A DNA stretch of 64,000 nt from Lantana camara (GCA_037501455.1 CM074858.1:97126001-97190000), one strand, 5' to 3'. Shown: positions 33,211-44,730, counted from the first letter of the stretch. Notes: generated by a model not told the origin, from the letters alone. A program made the numbers and translations.

Positions 33211-36076
33211 CGCTGCTTGAACAGCTGCAAAACAAGGACGAAGCATGACAAAACAGGGGAAAGGGAAAGAGGGGTCGAGGTAGCAGCTAAGCAACAACAA
33301 ATACATGCCAAAAAGTCCACAATTAAGGCCTTAAAACAACAGCTACATGTATGAATCAAGCAAGGAGGCAAAAGAGTTCATATATCCAACATGTTCTTCA
33401 AGTTCTTCAAGAGTGCAGCCATAGTGGTTCGATGCTCAAGCAAATAACATGAAATTCATGCTCAAAATCATAATAAGAAAGTCATGTAGATCATATATCA
33501 AATTCTAATCCAAGAAATACATCAAAGAGTGGCAAGAAATCATCAAAAGTTCATGAAACCCTTACTATTCACATTCAAGTCCAAAGCATGCTCGAAACTC
33601 TATGAATTTAGGCAAATCTAGGCTTGAAATAAGCACAAAAACGAATGGATAACAAGAAAATATGCTTATCCCTTCAATTGTAGAAGAATCGATGAAGAAA
33701 CGAGCTTGAAATTACAAGAGATGAATAGTACCGAGTCTCCTCTTTTCTTCTCTCATTTTCCTTTCATTTCGGTTGCTTCTCTCTCTCCCTCTTGTGCTGG
33801 CTGAAAAGGGGGTGAAATGGGGTGAGAGAGGGTTAAGTTAGGAGTATGTAGGCCCAAGAATCAAGTGATTTGGTTAAGAAATAAGGGAGTTATGGCTAAA
33901 ACCGTAAAAGGTGGCAAACACAAGCAAGGCTCATGGTATGGACGAAATTCGGGGATTCAAATGGGTTTAGAAAAATAAAAGGCTAGGTTCAAAAGCTTCC
34001 AAATCTTGTTGTGAGTCCAACGCCTCTTTCGGAATTCGAATCCGAATTCCTGAGCTCAAGTTACGCCTTTCGGAATCCAAGGTGCGCTAAACGAGTTAGG
34101 CCCTCAAATCCCTTAACAAACAAAACGGTTTATGAACCGTATCAAACGAACTCAAAAACAAATAAAAGCAAGCAAACAAGTTCATAAGTCTCAAAATTCA
34201 TGCATAACACGTAGTTGCAAAAATCGTAAATCAAATATGGGCACATACTGTTCAAGTTACAAGGCAGACGAGCAAATACGTAATAAAATTCATATAAAAT
34301 AGTTAACAATTAATTCATATAATTTCATATAAGCACATAAACGAATTAATAAACATATAAGAGCATAATTAAATAAATTAAACTCGTACTTAGCACTCTC
34401 GTTATGACGTACCTGTATGGCCAAACAGTCGGGGTGTTATACCATAGCAGTGTTGTTGAGGGACATTGTTGCTAATCAAAAGAGTGAGTTGAAGTTGTTG
34501 AGGGAATTGGTGAGTGAGAAGAAGGAAGTAGTTGTTGATGAGAGTGAGGATGAAGAAAGTATTAAGGATGAGAATGAACATGAAGGGTATGTTGATGAGA
34601 GTGAGGATGAAGACACTATAAGGGAGGAGATGAACAGGAAAGAGATGTGGAGGAGAGTGAGAATGAAGAAAATATTGAAGAGGAGAATGAGATAGATAAG
34701 GAGAGCAAGAAGGATGAGGAGATAGAGGAGAAGGGAGAGAAGGAAGTAGTTGTTATATTGAGTGATATGCAAGAAAAAGTTGGGGGGGATGTTGTGGAGG
34801 AGAAGGGAGAGAATGAAGGAGCTGTTGTGGAGAGCGAAAAGGAAGAAAAAGTTAGGGAGGAGGTTGTGGAAGAGAAGGGAGAGAATGAAGGAGTTGTTGG
34901 GCAGGAGCATGAGAAGGAGGAGGATGTAGTTGTGCATGTTGTTGACGATTATACTAGTGAAGATGAGTCAGATAATGTTGGGCGTCATGAACTTCGAATG
35001 AAGCAAGTCAATGACACCATTAATTCCATTGATATGTCTGTCAGAGAGAGGGATGACAGAATCAAGAAAAGAAAAGACCCCGACTTCATTACACCTCCTT
35101 CGTCGATTGTCCCGGAGAAGAAAAAGAAAGTAAGATATGTTAATAAATTTGAGATTATATGTTAATATGCACTGTTCTTAGAGTATATTAGTACTTTTGG
35201 TTTTATATGATGATATGATAATCACTAACGTAATACTCTGGTGTTGTGAAGGTGATTTTAAGAAAGACCATCACGGATGAATGCATTGATTACGTTGGGA
35301 CATTGGACTATCCTGGTAGAGCTGAGCTGACTCAAGATGAGCGAGATGAAATCGATGGATTCATCAGGGAACAGGCTAAAGAGGCACAAGATGTTGTTTA
35401 CCATGGGGAAGATGTAGAAATCTTCAATGCTGATATCTACCGACTACTCTGGGGACTCGAGATGAGGCAATGTGTCTTTGAGGGATATGTTGAATTTTTG
35501 AACCGCATGAAGATGACCAGAATTTGGTGCATGTCAGCCCATGTAACGAGCGCGATATTGACAGCCCTACAAGGTGAAAAGTGGATGAAAGCTTCAAAAA
35601 AGAAAGTGAAGTAAGAAGATCTGGAACAACTTAATAATTTCCTTACAGAGGGCCTCGGGAGGAACGTCAGTTTAATGCTTCAGCAGCTGAATGTTGATGT
35701 TCTACAAGGAAACTGTTACATCATCTTCCTGCTGAACACGCACAACCATTGGCATATGGTTGTGCTTGACACTAAAACTAAGGAATTTAAAGGCTTGAAA
35801 TCTTTGCTTTCCGCCATGGAAATCGGGCTGTGCAAGACGTAGGCAAAATTCATCCGATTGTTCCTGATTCATGCATACGAGTATGAGATTTCAACTGACG
35901 AGGTGCTTGGCTAGACATGTCCCTATCAAGGTAGTGGTACTTTAGATTGCGGTACATTTTTTTGCTTATTTACCGAATGTTTCGCACATAATGATCCCAC
36001 TTTCTGGGAGGAGTCCTTGAAAGTGAAGATGCCCTACTATCGAGTTCTTTTAGCTGCTACAAAGCTTATCTACTGA

Positions 36077-36700
36077 AGACGATTTAAATTGTATTTGATA
36101 ACAGATTTATGGATATGTTGGTTGTATTTTTTGTTTGTTGATGCTCAGTAGACTTGTTGGTTGTTGTTGGATGGTGGATATGTTGTGTAGGGCTGTATTT
36201 TGGTTATTTGCCCCTTGAACATTATGATGGTTGTTGTCCATGGATATTTAAGTAGTAATATCAGCTTTTGTAGTATAAAAACTTTGTAATGTAGTATCTA
36301 TTTTCCAGTAGATAGTATAAATTCCAGAACTTATGGTTATTCAAATTTTTGTTGTATGAAATCCACCTAATGTGGTATGACTTATGGTTTATTGGGATAT
36401 TTGTGTTGGGACAATAATCTTATATTCATCAATTAGCATTGATTATGTAGTATATACTCACATAATGTGTCCCGTAATCTTATATTGATCATTTGTATCA
36501 ATTGGTTTAAAGCCACACAACATATCATTTGTATCAATTAGTAAATTTGATCATTTAGTATATATCCTTTAGCATGTGATCCCATAATCTTATATTGATC
36601 ATTCTCATTTACTCTATTGAACCATTGTATCAATTGGTTTAAAGCCACACAACATATCATTTGTATCAATTAGTATATTTGATCATTTGGTATGTACCAT
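36077..36700. other. Noncoding stretch after the ULP1-like gene
   Basis: AT-rich with repeated phrases such as atcttatattgatcatt, ttgtatcaattggtttaaagccacacaacatatcattt (two copies near 36490 and 36605) and tgtagtat. I see no gene. It probably belongs to the MULE, between its two converging genes. Confidence 0.55.
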
Positions 36701-37510
36701 TTTAGTATATATTGACCAAGAGACTACAAATTACACAACTTTTTTTCAGTTGTACATATTTGGCAATATGTAGTATGCATAAGAAAAAATGACATATTTA
36801 ATCATCAATATCTAGTATAAAATTTTGAAAACTAATGATTCGCTTATATTGACCAAGAGACTACAAATTATACAACTTTTTTCCTGTTGTACAAATTTGG
36901 CAATATGAAGTATGTAGAAGCCAAAATGACATATTTAATCATCAATATCTAGTATAAAATTTTGAAAACTAAGGGTTCGCTTTTATAGACCCCAGGAGAC
37001 TACAAATTATACAACTTTTTTCCTGTTGTACAAATTTGGCAATATGAAGTATGTAGAAGCCAAAATGACATATTTAATCATCAATATCTAGTATAAAATT
37101 TTGAAAACTAAGGGTTCGCTTTTATAGACCCCAAAAGGTGGAATTATACAATCTTTTTTATGTAGTACAAATTTGGTGAAATGTGGTATAAAAAAGCATA
37201 ATTGATGTATTTAATTGCCGATATGTAGTATAAAATTTTGAAAACTAAGGATTCGCTTTTATAGACCCCAGGAGGTAGAATTATACAATTTTTTTCATGT
37301 AGTACAAATTTGGTGAAATGTGTATAAAAAAGCATAATTGATGTATTTAATTGCTGATATGTAGTATAAAAATGCAAAAAGTAAGGATTCACTTTTATAG
37401 ACCCCAAGAGGTGGAATTATACAACCTTTTTCATGTAGTACAAATTTGGTGAAATGTGGTATAAAAAAGTATAATTGATGTATTTAATTTCCTAATGTGA
37501 TATAAAATCT
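36700..37510. repeat. Six tandem repeats of about 137 bp
   Basis: The junction phrase around ttcgcttttatagacccca recurs at about 36704 (partial), 36841, 36978, 37117, 37254 and 37390, a period of 136-139. Each unit has tacaaatttggcaatatg or tacaaatttggtgaaatg, tgacatatttaatcatcaat or a variant, and tagtataaaattttgaaaact. The units form two sub-types (gagactacaaat and ggaggtagaatt). They lie between the converging MULE genes. Confidence 0.88.
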
Positions 37511-37724
37511 AGCAATATGCAGTATGAAAAAAGGATCATTCCAGTCCAACAAACACCATTAGAGTATAACTAGGACCATTCCATTCCAACAAACACTAGG
37601 CAGCACAAATGTAGGAAAAACAAGTAAGCAATACATAAAACAAGGATCATTCCAGTCCAACAAACTTAATTACACAGATTGTTCATAAATTATACAAAGT
37701 AATACAATTGCAGATCATGGTAAA

Positions 37725-38562
37725 TTACGATTCAAGGAGCTGTTTGCACCCACGTCGATTGTGACCCTTTTGCTTGCACCGTGAATATGTAAGATCTCTT
37801 TTGACAATTTGAGATGGTATTCTCGTTTGTCTTCTACGTCTAGGTTGAACTCTCACATCAGGTGGAAAAACAAATTGGTCCTGTTCATTTTTTACCACAA
37901 CCATCTCTTCACTTGTAGGTATGGGGTAGATTGGCAACTTGTACGCTTCTCTAAACATCACAACAGAATAAGCTTTGTCACAGAAGTCATACAATGACAA
38001 TCCTTTGTCCTCAATACAAGCACAAGTATGCTTACATGCAATTCTAAATATCTGCCATTGCTTATAAGTACATGATCGTGTTTCCAAATCCATGGCATAA
38101 GTTAACTTACCATCAACAACTTCATACAAAACTGGGTTTGCTCGATTTAGGGTCAGTTTGCAACCCTCGATATAATTCTTCTTCAACATCTCTTCTGGGT
38201 GAGGACACAGAAGTTCAATGTTGTATTTTTCTCCAAGATCGCGCCTATCCTTCTTCATGGTCATTATTTGTACCCGTATCCAATCAACCATACCTAACAT
38301 AGGCAGAAACCTTGCATTAACAACCCAGGAGTTTCAAGACTCGGCAACATTGTTATTTATGACACCAAAACGTTCACCCAAAAAGAGACAGTTTGCCCAA
38401 TTCTGTAGCTCTGACTGTAAAATGAAATCTTATGCGCGAGGCATTACTTTCACAATCTCACCTACATATCTCTGATATTCAATCAATGAAGTACTGTATG
38501 CGGCTTTTTGAAATATTGATTCCCAATGTTTTTTGCTTCGGTAAGGATAGAATCTGAGAATC
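37725..38562 (-). pseudogene. MuDR-type MULE transposase, C-terminal exon
   Basis: Minus-strand exon with an acceptor tatgtag near 38563. It reads FYPYRSKKHWESIF, NCLFLGERFGVINNNVAES, RFLPMLGMVDWIRVQIM, then a SWIM zinc finger (SCTYKQWQIFRIACKHTCACI) and a C-terminal knuckle (YSRCKQKGHNRRGC), ending CKQLLES at 37725. MULE transposases end in exactly this SWIM plus knuckle arrangement. Two in-frame stops occur upstream (near 38438 and 38335). One Cys of the SWIM finger and the first Cys of the knuckle both read Tyr. The upstream exons are missing: gypsy-4 inserted in the intron at 38719. Confidence 0.85.
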
Positions 38563-38718
38563 TACATAGAAAAAAAAAATTATACATAAGAAAGAATAAA
38601 TGCTGCATAGTGTTCAACAAGTACTTCATATGTAGAATTACATACTTGGTTTTAACAAATCAGCAAGTCAAATAAATATGATGTCTCTTACTTGAGTCCG
38701 AAAATTATCAACCAAATG

Positions 38719-41208
38719 TGTAACGCCCCGGTTTTCATCTATTAATTTCCTACATGTCACTATAATTTTACAAATGGCATTTCATTGGAAATATATGAAT
38801 TTATATCAAGTTTGGAAATTATTACATGATTTGAAAGTAATCGATATGTGAAATAATTGCCGATTGTGATTAATTGCCCCTACATGAACATTCTTTAAAA
38901 TTCAAGGACTAAATTGCATAAACCTTTCTTGGACTTAATTGGATTAATTGCTAAACTCTCATCCTTGATTTCATGACTTATATAAATGAGGGATTAAATT
39001 GCAATTTGATTATTTCATCAAAATCAAGAATGGTGAATCACGTAATATAGCTTCTTCATGCTTCCAAGTTCATTTTTCATCAAAATCATCCAACACTTTG
39101 CTTCCTTCCATTCTCGGTTCATCAAGAAGAAGAGGAAAATTTGGGAGTTATCATTTTCAAGCTAAAATTTCCAAGAAATCTCAAGTTTTGAAGCTCAAGC
39201 ATCCATTTTCATCACTTTCTTCCATTTCTTTTCTTCAAGGTATATGCATGAATTGTATGAATGATTTCTTGATTGAGTGATGAAGCTAGGGCTTATGATT
39301 TCATGAAATAGATGGAATATATGTTGGTTGATGCATAAATATATGGTTTTTCCATGATTTGGTGCATGAATTCTTGAAGAATTTGAACTTATGTGATGAC
39401 TTGGTGTGAGAGCTTGAAACATGTAATTCTAGAAGATTAAGCATGAGTTACGTGTTTATATGGAACCTTATTGTATATTGAACATGTATATATGTAAAGT
39501 TCCAGAAATCATGTAATTTGATGATCGAAATTTGATGGTTTGGTTGCTTTGTTGTTATTGTCGAAGCTTTCCCCTATTCTACTCTGTTTTCGCAATTACA
39601 GAGGAGCGGGAACGGCCCTTCCTGTCCCCAGTTCATTCTGGGAACGGTCGTTCCCACTCCTTTGAACCAAAGCCGGCGCGCATGGGAACGGTCGTTCCCA
39701 TTTTGACCTTTGAGCCGGAAGGGTCGTACCTAGCAAAGTCGCCATTTCAATTTATAAAGCGCAGGGGCGTTTTTGGAGGGCCATGGGAACGGCCCTTCCA
39801 ACAATGAACTGAAACCCGGAACGGCCGTTCCTAGGTCTGTGACAGAACAAAATTCTCTGTATAAAATTACAAATTTCACATTTCAATCCAATAGTTTCAT
39901 TGACCTCAATTTGTGATTATATGACATATTTCATGCTACATTAGGTTGTGCTCGTCATCTCGTTGCATTTTTGTCGTTCTTCATATTTAGTCCATTTTGA
40001 GTCAAGTCTCACGTACACATGTCTTTCTTGCACAGAGCAGCTTCCCCGTGACGAGGAGCAGGGCCCGTAGGTCGTGTCTTACTTGTATTTTTTCGGTAAA
40101 ATGTGAGGTTTAATTCCTAGTTACATAGAACCATATAACCCTTATGTGGAATTTCAAGCCAAAAGGTATATATATTTATTTACAATCATTTCTAAACTCT
40201 CAAGTAATTACAAGCAAGTCCTGTAGCATGTTATCGTGATAGTATATTGGCGAGTAAGCATGATTAGTCACTTTGGGCCCGAGGGTTAGTGTATGAGCCA
40301 ACCGGGAAATCATAGGGCTGACAGGTAACTTTGCACTCCCCTCATCATTTGGGATGACCCCTGAATCCACCAAGAGGTTTGGTGGAGGAAGGAATCCCGT
40401 ACGTGGGAGTCATGTTCCTGACGTACGTAGCATGAATGGTTAGGGTCTTGCAAACCCACCATCACCTGGAGGGAAAGGAGTTCATGAAATTGCTACTTGT
40501 GCACTATAATAAACTGTATGATCACATGATAATTAAACAAGCATGTAGTGTCACTATTGGTGTAAGGTTGGAGAATTGCCCTCACTCGCTGGGCCACGTA
40601 TTAAAGGGAATTGACAGAATGAACTTATTAAACTTGATAGTTGTAATCTCGGGCAATGAATATTTCATTCTTGAACTTATATTACTTTTATTATAAAAGC
40701 GTTACCCGAGATTATAACTTGCATGTTACTTGTGTTTATACATATTTATGCCCCTCACTCAGTCTTCCATAGACTGACGCCTCCACCTTTTAGGTTTTCA
40801 CCGTGGCGTGCTAGGCAGGAGTCAGGTCGTGTCGTCCAGCTGAGTCTAGCACTTCATACATTTTCATAATGTTGATATTTTCGGGTTTAGTATGTTATGG
40901 TTATTGTTAGCATTTAGAGACTTATGTATGCATAGTATGTTGGAGATGATAATGAATTGATATGTTAGCTAGAATAGGATGAGCTTTTGAGATGTTTGAT
41001 ATATGATGATAAAATGATAATGTTATGCTTCCGCGTTTGAATTTTCGTGTGTTGGATTTAATTCATTTGGGTTTAGTCCCGCCTAGCTAGCTTGTTTCTT
41101 ATTTGCCACTTGTTCGCTATAGTTTAGTTCATGTATGGGTCGTCCATCTCATATGTGGAGTGAGCTATAGTGCGGGGGTGTGGCATCTCTACGTATAGGG
41201 GTGCTACA
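38719..41208 (+). repeat. 5' LTR of gypsy-4
   Basis: 2490 bp from TGTAACGCCCCGG to GGGGTGCTACA, followed after seven bases by the primer binding site. The right end (agctatagtgcgggggtgtggcatct) matches the reverse complement of the solo LTR at 44731-47525, so they are one family. It contains a cluster of GGGAACGGNCGTTCCC palindromes and TTTATAAAGC at 39751. Confidence 0.9.
39608..39831. repeat. GGGAACGGNCGTTCCC palindrome cluster in the gypsy-4 LTR
   Basis: Sites: GGGAACGGCCCTTCC at 39608, GGGAACGGTCGTTCCC at 39640 and 39684, GGGAACGGCCCTTCC at 39785, GGAACGGCCGTTCC at 39818, and a weaker CCGGAAGGGTCGTACC at 39716. A TATA-like TTTATAAAGC lies between the third and fourth strong sites. Confidence 0.8.
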
Positions 41209-41215
41209 TCTTAAG

Positions 41216-41227
41216 TGGTATCAGAGC
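41216..41227 (+). other. Primer binding site of gypsy-4
   Basis: TGGTATCAGAGC follows the LTR after seven bases (tcttaag). It is complementary to initiator tRNA-Met. Confidence 0.9.
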
Positions 41228-41462
41228 CCGGTTGTAAAACCGAGGTTCTTGTGTCGTGTCTTGTGAGTCTAGGTCGCACGGCATAGGAGTAATTGTTACT
41301 TGAGATTCTTGCATCTATTTGAATCATGTGATTTGCTTAAATTCTTGAATTAATTGAACTACTTGAATTCTTTGAATTATGTGATTTACTGGTATTATGA
41401 AATTAATTGCCCTCATTTGCATTTATTAATGAATCATGCATGCACAGTGATCTGATTTCAGG

Positions 41463-42640
41463 ATGCCTCGAGGTAGACCTCGTCGTGAGCTTTCCCCAGA
41501 GCATAGGGGACATTGTCATGACCATGCTCCTAGTGCTCCTCCACCTCCACCCCCCTTGGTCAGCCATAGGATTTCATGAATGTCGTGGCGGGTTTGATTG
41601 ATCAGAGGCTTCGAGATTATGTGCCTCTAACACCACCGGCACCACCAGTACCACCAGAGAACCCTATTTCTACCACACTCCGGGAGTTCCAGAACCAGCG
41701 TCCTCCTAAATTCTATAAAGGCAATGATATTCAGGAAGAGATGTGGCTAAAGGAAGTGGAAAGGATCTGGGAGCTTATTCCTTGTGATTCTCAGGAAAAA
41801 GCTCGTTGCACTATCACTCTAATTCAGGGCGAGGCTTATTCCTGGTGGGAGAGTACTAAGATTATGTTAGAGGCCGCCGGGGAAGCTAATACTTGGGAGG
41901 TGTTTGTCAGAGAATTTAGGAACAAATTCATTCTACCAGCCTCTCGCACCCGTAAGTTGAAGGAGTTCACTGAACTAAAGCAAGGAGGGAGATCTGTTGC
42001 TGAGTACATCGTGGAGTATGAGAGGCTATCTCGCTATGCACCTAATATAGCGAGTGATGACTTCCATAAGGCGATGCAGTTTGTACAAAGACTTCGACCA
42101 GATATCCAGGTTGCCTTGGAAGCAGTTAACACAAGTACTTGGGCTAAAGCTACTACAACAGCTTTGAAAGTTGAAGATTCACTGAACGCAAGAAGAATTA
42201 TTCCTCGCTTTGAATAGGCCCCAGTTTCAGAATCAGGACAAAGTTCTAACGTAATAAAAAGGTCTATTACTGATTCGATCCTGCCATCTCAGGAGAGACC
42301 TAAGAAGAAGAAGTCCCAAATTGCTAGATCGACTTCGGAATATGCTTCTACCACGGCATTTCCATTACAGTCAAGGAAGCCTCTTTGTGCTTATTGTGGA
42401 CGTGACAACCATACTTTTGAGGCTTGTCGGAAGCGTTTGAAATTATGTATGCGATGCGGGAGCAACGAGCACCAAGCAAACACGTGTCCGAAGCGACGAG
42501 AATTGACTGTCGGGGGGTGAGAGGCCACTAGTTTAGGATCGCGCGTATAATCTAGCGAGAGAGGTGTAAAATGTGGATGTTCATCTGAACGCGGTAGCCG
42601 AAGGTATCAATTACATCAATGGCATAATCAACGGTGAACG
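41463..42640 (+). pseudogene. Gypsy-4 Gag and start of protease region
   Basis: Start MPRGRPRREL at 41463, with a proline run, then a frame change near 41570. The main Gag block (41576-42217) includes REFQNQRPPKFYKGND, WLKEVERIWELI and FVREFRNKFILPASR, the Retrotrans_gag capsid fold. A stop at 42215 is followed in frame by two zinc knuckles (LCAYCGRDNHTFEAC and LCMRCGSNEHQANTC). A further stop lies near 42519, and another frame carries NVDVHLNAVAEGINYINGI, the lead-in to protease in gypsy-5 (EIDQNAVVEGTIHIHGI). The reading stops before the protease DSGATH site. Gag would package element RNA; this copy is dead. Confidence 0.85.
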
Positions 42641-42852
42641 GTACACTTAAACATGCATATCACGAGCATCACGAATTTTATTATTGTAGTCTTTAAATTC
42701 ACAAAATTGAAATCACCCCTAATTGAGAAAACATGCATTTGTCGATTATAGCAAATACCACCCAGGAGACGCACCGTGTGTGCTAGAGTCACCTTCTTCG
42801 TATGAGCTAGCCATCACTAAATCCAAACCGGGCAAATAATAAACCACAAAAT
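42641..42852 (-). other. Unassigned sequence left of gypsy-5, with a possible short 5' exon
   Basis: These about 210 bases do not match gypsy-4 or gypsy-5. On the minus strand an ATG at 42814 opens a 22-codon frame (MASSYEEGDSSTHGASPGW...) ending at 42746. Before gypsy-5 inserted, this was joined to 63232 onward through the target duplication AAATT, where the minus strand looks like a GC-richer 5' leader. It could be the first exon of a host or transposon gene. I cannot name it. Confidence 0.3.
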
Positions 42853-44493
42853 TTGTAGCACCCTAAACGGAAGGTACCACATCCCCCGCACTAGGACCCA
42901 AACCTGGTCATGAAATAGGAAGTCCATGCCCGAAACTGAATCATAGCGAACAAGAGACCAACTCACACTCTAGGCTAGGTGGAACTAACTCAACAAACTC
43001 AGAGCGCGGAAGCAAACCAAACAATCATCAACAAATAGCGGAAGCGATTACATCAACATACAAAACAAGTGACGGGTTCAACTAGCATAGATACCTAATC
43101 CCGAATATCAAATCATCATAACATAATAAACCAACATAAGTATCAGCAGAGTATCTAATAACGTCCAAGTGCTAGCATACTAACCCCACAGGGGTCTAAG
43201 TAGAGTATAAAACATAATCTCCAAGTGTGAAACATAAATACATAACATAAGTAGAGTAAACGACAAATGCATCCTAACACCACTAGACTGACAAGTGTGA
43301 CTCAGAAGACTCACTTCCGCCTAGCTCAAGCCAAAAGAACCTGCAACTAAAAGATAAAACAAGGGGTCAGTCAACTGGCTAAGTGAGGGGGCTAACGCAC
43401 ACCAACACACTAAATATAGATAGATCATAGCACATAACAGAAGGGTTGACACATGAACCGGGTGTAAGGGTTTACATACCAAAACATTTGAAAACAAACT
43501 TATATTTATACTTAGAAAGTATTTTCAGAAACCTTATTTTGATTCATGGTTCCCATAACAAATCATAACATATACTCGACGAGTACGAGCTTCCAACCTT
43601 TACTCCTCATAACAGAACAAAACGGAAATACAGAAATAAATCCCTCCTCAACTCCAGTGATGGAAAAGCCTCGCGTTGGCCCTAACCAACCAAAACAGAC
43701 ATATCACAAGGGGTTGTGAACCCATAAGTGCCCTCCCCAACAGTACACCGAAGGCTCAAGATATCACGCCTCCCCGATCTCCCTGAGTCGCGCAATGATA
43801 TCTCAAATGGAACTACGCACATGGTTAAACCCCGACGGCCCTAACCGTCCCAGGGGCTCCATTACCCGTAGCTCCTCGGATCTATAAACAAACAGACATA
43901 CAGATGCCAATATTTCATGGCCAACTCACTACAAAAACATAACATATCTGAATTTTTCCAAAATAGCTTACATATGCCTTAATAATTAATTTTTCCAAAA
44001 CCAAGGATGGTCCAAAAGGTCATAATCATATCATATCCAACACATATCTAATCATATATAGTATATAACCGCATGCAAGGATTGAAATCATCATATTAAG
44101 GTCATAGGTCGCTTAACTATACCAAAACCCTAAACATCACCTTGTGCTTGAAGAAAAGAGAGTGGAAACCGGACACCACTGAGCCTCGGGCTCACCGCCA
44201 CCAAAGTTCTCTGAAACAACAAACATACGAAAAGCCCAAGACTTAGACTCTATATGAACCAAAAGACGCACGACAACATATAATCATGTATTAAATGCAT
44301 CATGAAATGATATGGATCACATAGGTCAAGTAGCATAACATAAGACAAGTTCTCATACGAAATTATTCAATTAAATGAAGTACTATCATCTAAGAATGCA
44401 ATTGAAGTCATATCATAACATATAATTCACATAACGATTCAAAAGGATCAAGTAAACACAAAAAGGCATACATAAAAAGTTCACAGAGGCCTA

Positions 44494-44684
44494 GGAACGG
44501 CCATTCCCACGCATAGCCTTGCATGGGAACGATCCTTCCCGCGAACCTCTTCAGTGAAGCTGGGAACGACCGTTCCCAGCAATAGGCATAAATGGGAACG
44601 GTCCTTTCCATCTTCGGTGCTGACATCAGCCCTGGCTAGGAAGGGCCGTTCCGGGCTCAAGGCCAAAATGGGAACGGCCGTTCC
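44494..44684. repeat. Palindrome cluster in the left gypsy-5 LTR
   Basis: Six sites of the GGGAACGGNCNTTCCC type, at about 44494, 44525, 44562, 44594, 44638 and 44670; GGGAACGACCGTTCCC (44562) and GGGAACGGCCGTTCC (44670) are the cleanest. The same six lie in the right LTR at 54648-54838 with point differences that mostly change one arm. Confidence 0.8.
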
Positions 44685-44730
44685 GGCCAAATCTGGGCGT
44701 CAGTCCAGTGTAGAAACGTGACAGCTTCGG

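Larger units (their letters stand above)
29015..34441 (-). mobile_element. Solo gypsy LTR in the MULE ULP1 gene
   Basis: It starts TGTAGCACCCCG and ends GGGGTGTTATA, with near-identical flanks CCGTA (29010-29014) and CCATA (34442-34446) that fit a 5-base target duplication with one transition. Without the nested copia LTR it is about 3265 bp. It has no coding region, primer site or polypurine tract, so it is a solo LTR. Its ends and layout resemble the LTRs of gypsy-4 and gypsy-5 (TGTAACNCCCCG type). Orientation is inferred as minus from the TGTAGCACCC edge. It has its own array of CGGCCG palindromes at 33045-33210. Confidence 0.82.
27943..36076 (+). pseudogene. MULE-borne DUF1985-like/ULP1-like protease gene
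   Basis: It would encode a C48-type (SUMO protease-like) cysteine peptidase. The first exon (~27943-28600) resembles DUF1985: RCPFGFFINIPFAY, VVPLTASEFCIVNGLQHYG. A second (~28690-28790) reads AWFYEHFPSYGCLNLLRVFP. After the nested LTRs, a Glu/Asp-rich linker (34480-35000) changes frame near 34640. An intron with GT..AG ends fits 35130-35251. The last exon (35252-36076) carries the peptidase: His in HNHWHMVVLD, Asp in the same block, Gln in CPYQG, Cys in DCGTFFCLF. All catalytic positions survive, but stops lie at 35612 and near 35840 and 35914. Role in transposition is unknown for the family; this copy is dead. Confidence 0.75.
27451..38718. mobile_element. Mutator-like element (MULE) carrying a ULP1-type gene
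   Basis: The plus strand has a broken gene for a DUF1985-like domain, an acidic linker and a ULP1-like cysteine protease. The minus strand has the C-terminal exon of a MuDR-type transposase. The two converge on 137-base tandem repeats. Co-occurrence of ULP1-like genes with MULE transposases is known in plants (Kaonashi-type MULEs). I could not find the terminal inverted repeats or target duplication: the left end near 27451 abuts the Tat fragment and the right side is cut by gypsy-4 at 38719. Boundaries are therefore approximate. Two nested solo LTRs occupy 29015-34441. Confidence 0.7.
38719..42640 (+). mobile_element. Ty3/gypsy chromovirus gypsy-4 (5' part only)
   Basis: It consists of LTR 38719-41208, primer binding site 41216-41227, and gag from 41463 with zinc knuckles to about 42530, then a short stretch (DVHLNAVAEGINYINGI) just before where the protease active site should be. 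Homology ends near 42640; protease, RT, RNase H, integrase and the 3' LTR are absent. It inserted in the MULE transposase intron (left flank AAATG at 38714-38718), but the right flank is lost, so a deletion has removed its 3' part and possibly more MULE. LTR and Gag resemble gypsy-5. Confidence 0.85.

Noticed and set aside
34476..34937. 153-residue minus-strand frame rich in Leu and Ser
   Set aside because: It is the antisense of the Glu/Asp-rich linker of the ULP1-like gene (GAG/GAA repeats read as CTC/TTC).
37144..37407. 87-residue minus-strand frame
   Set aside because: It is a product of two tandem 137-base units and repeats itself with the same period.
36700..37510. CRISPR-like array
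   Set aside because: The units are long near-identical tandem repeats without short direct repeats and unique spacers, and the context is a plant genome.
44481..44690. Open frames on the minus strand across the palindrome clusters (also 54635-54844)
   Set aside because: Peptides are repeats of RSH/ERPFPAR-like residues made by translating the GGGAACGG palindromes. Frames are not conserved between LTR copies and have no gene context.
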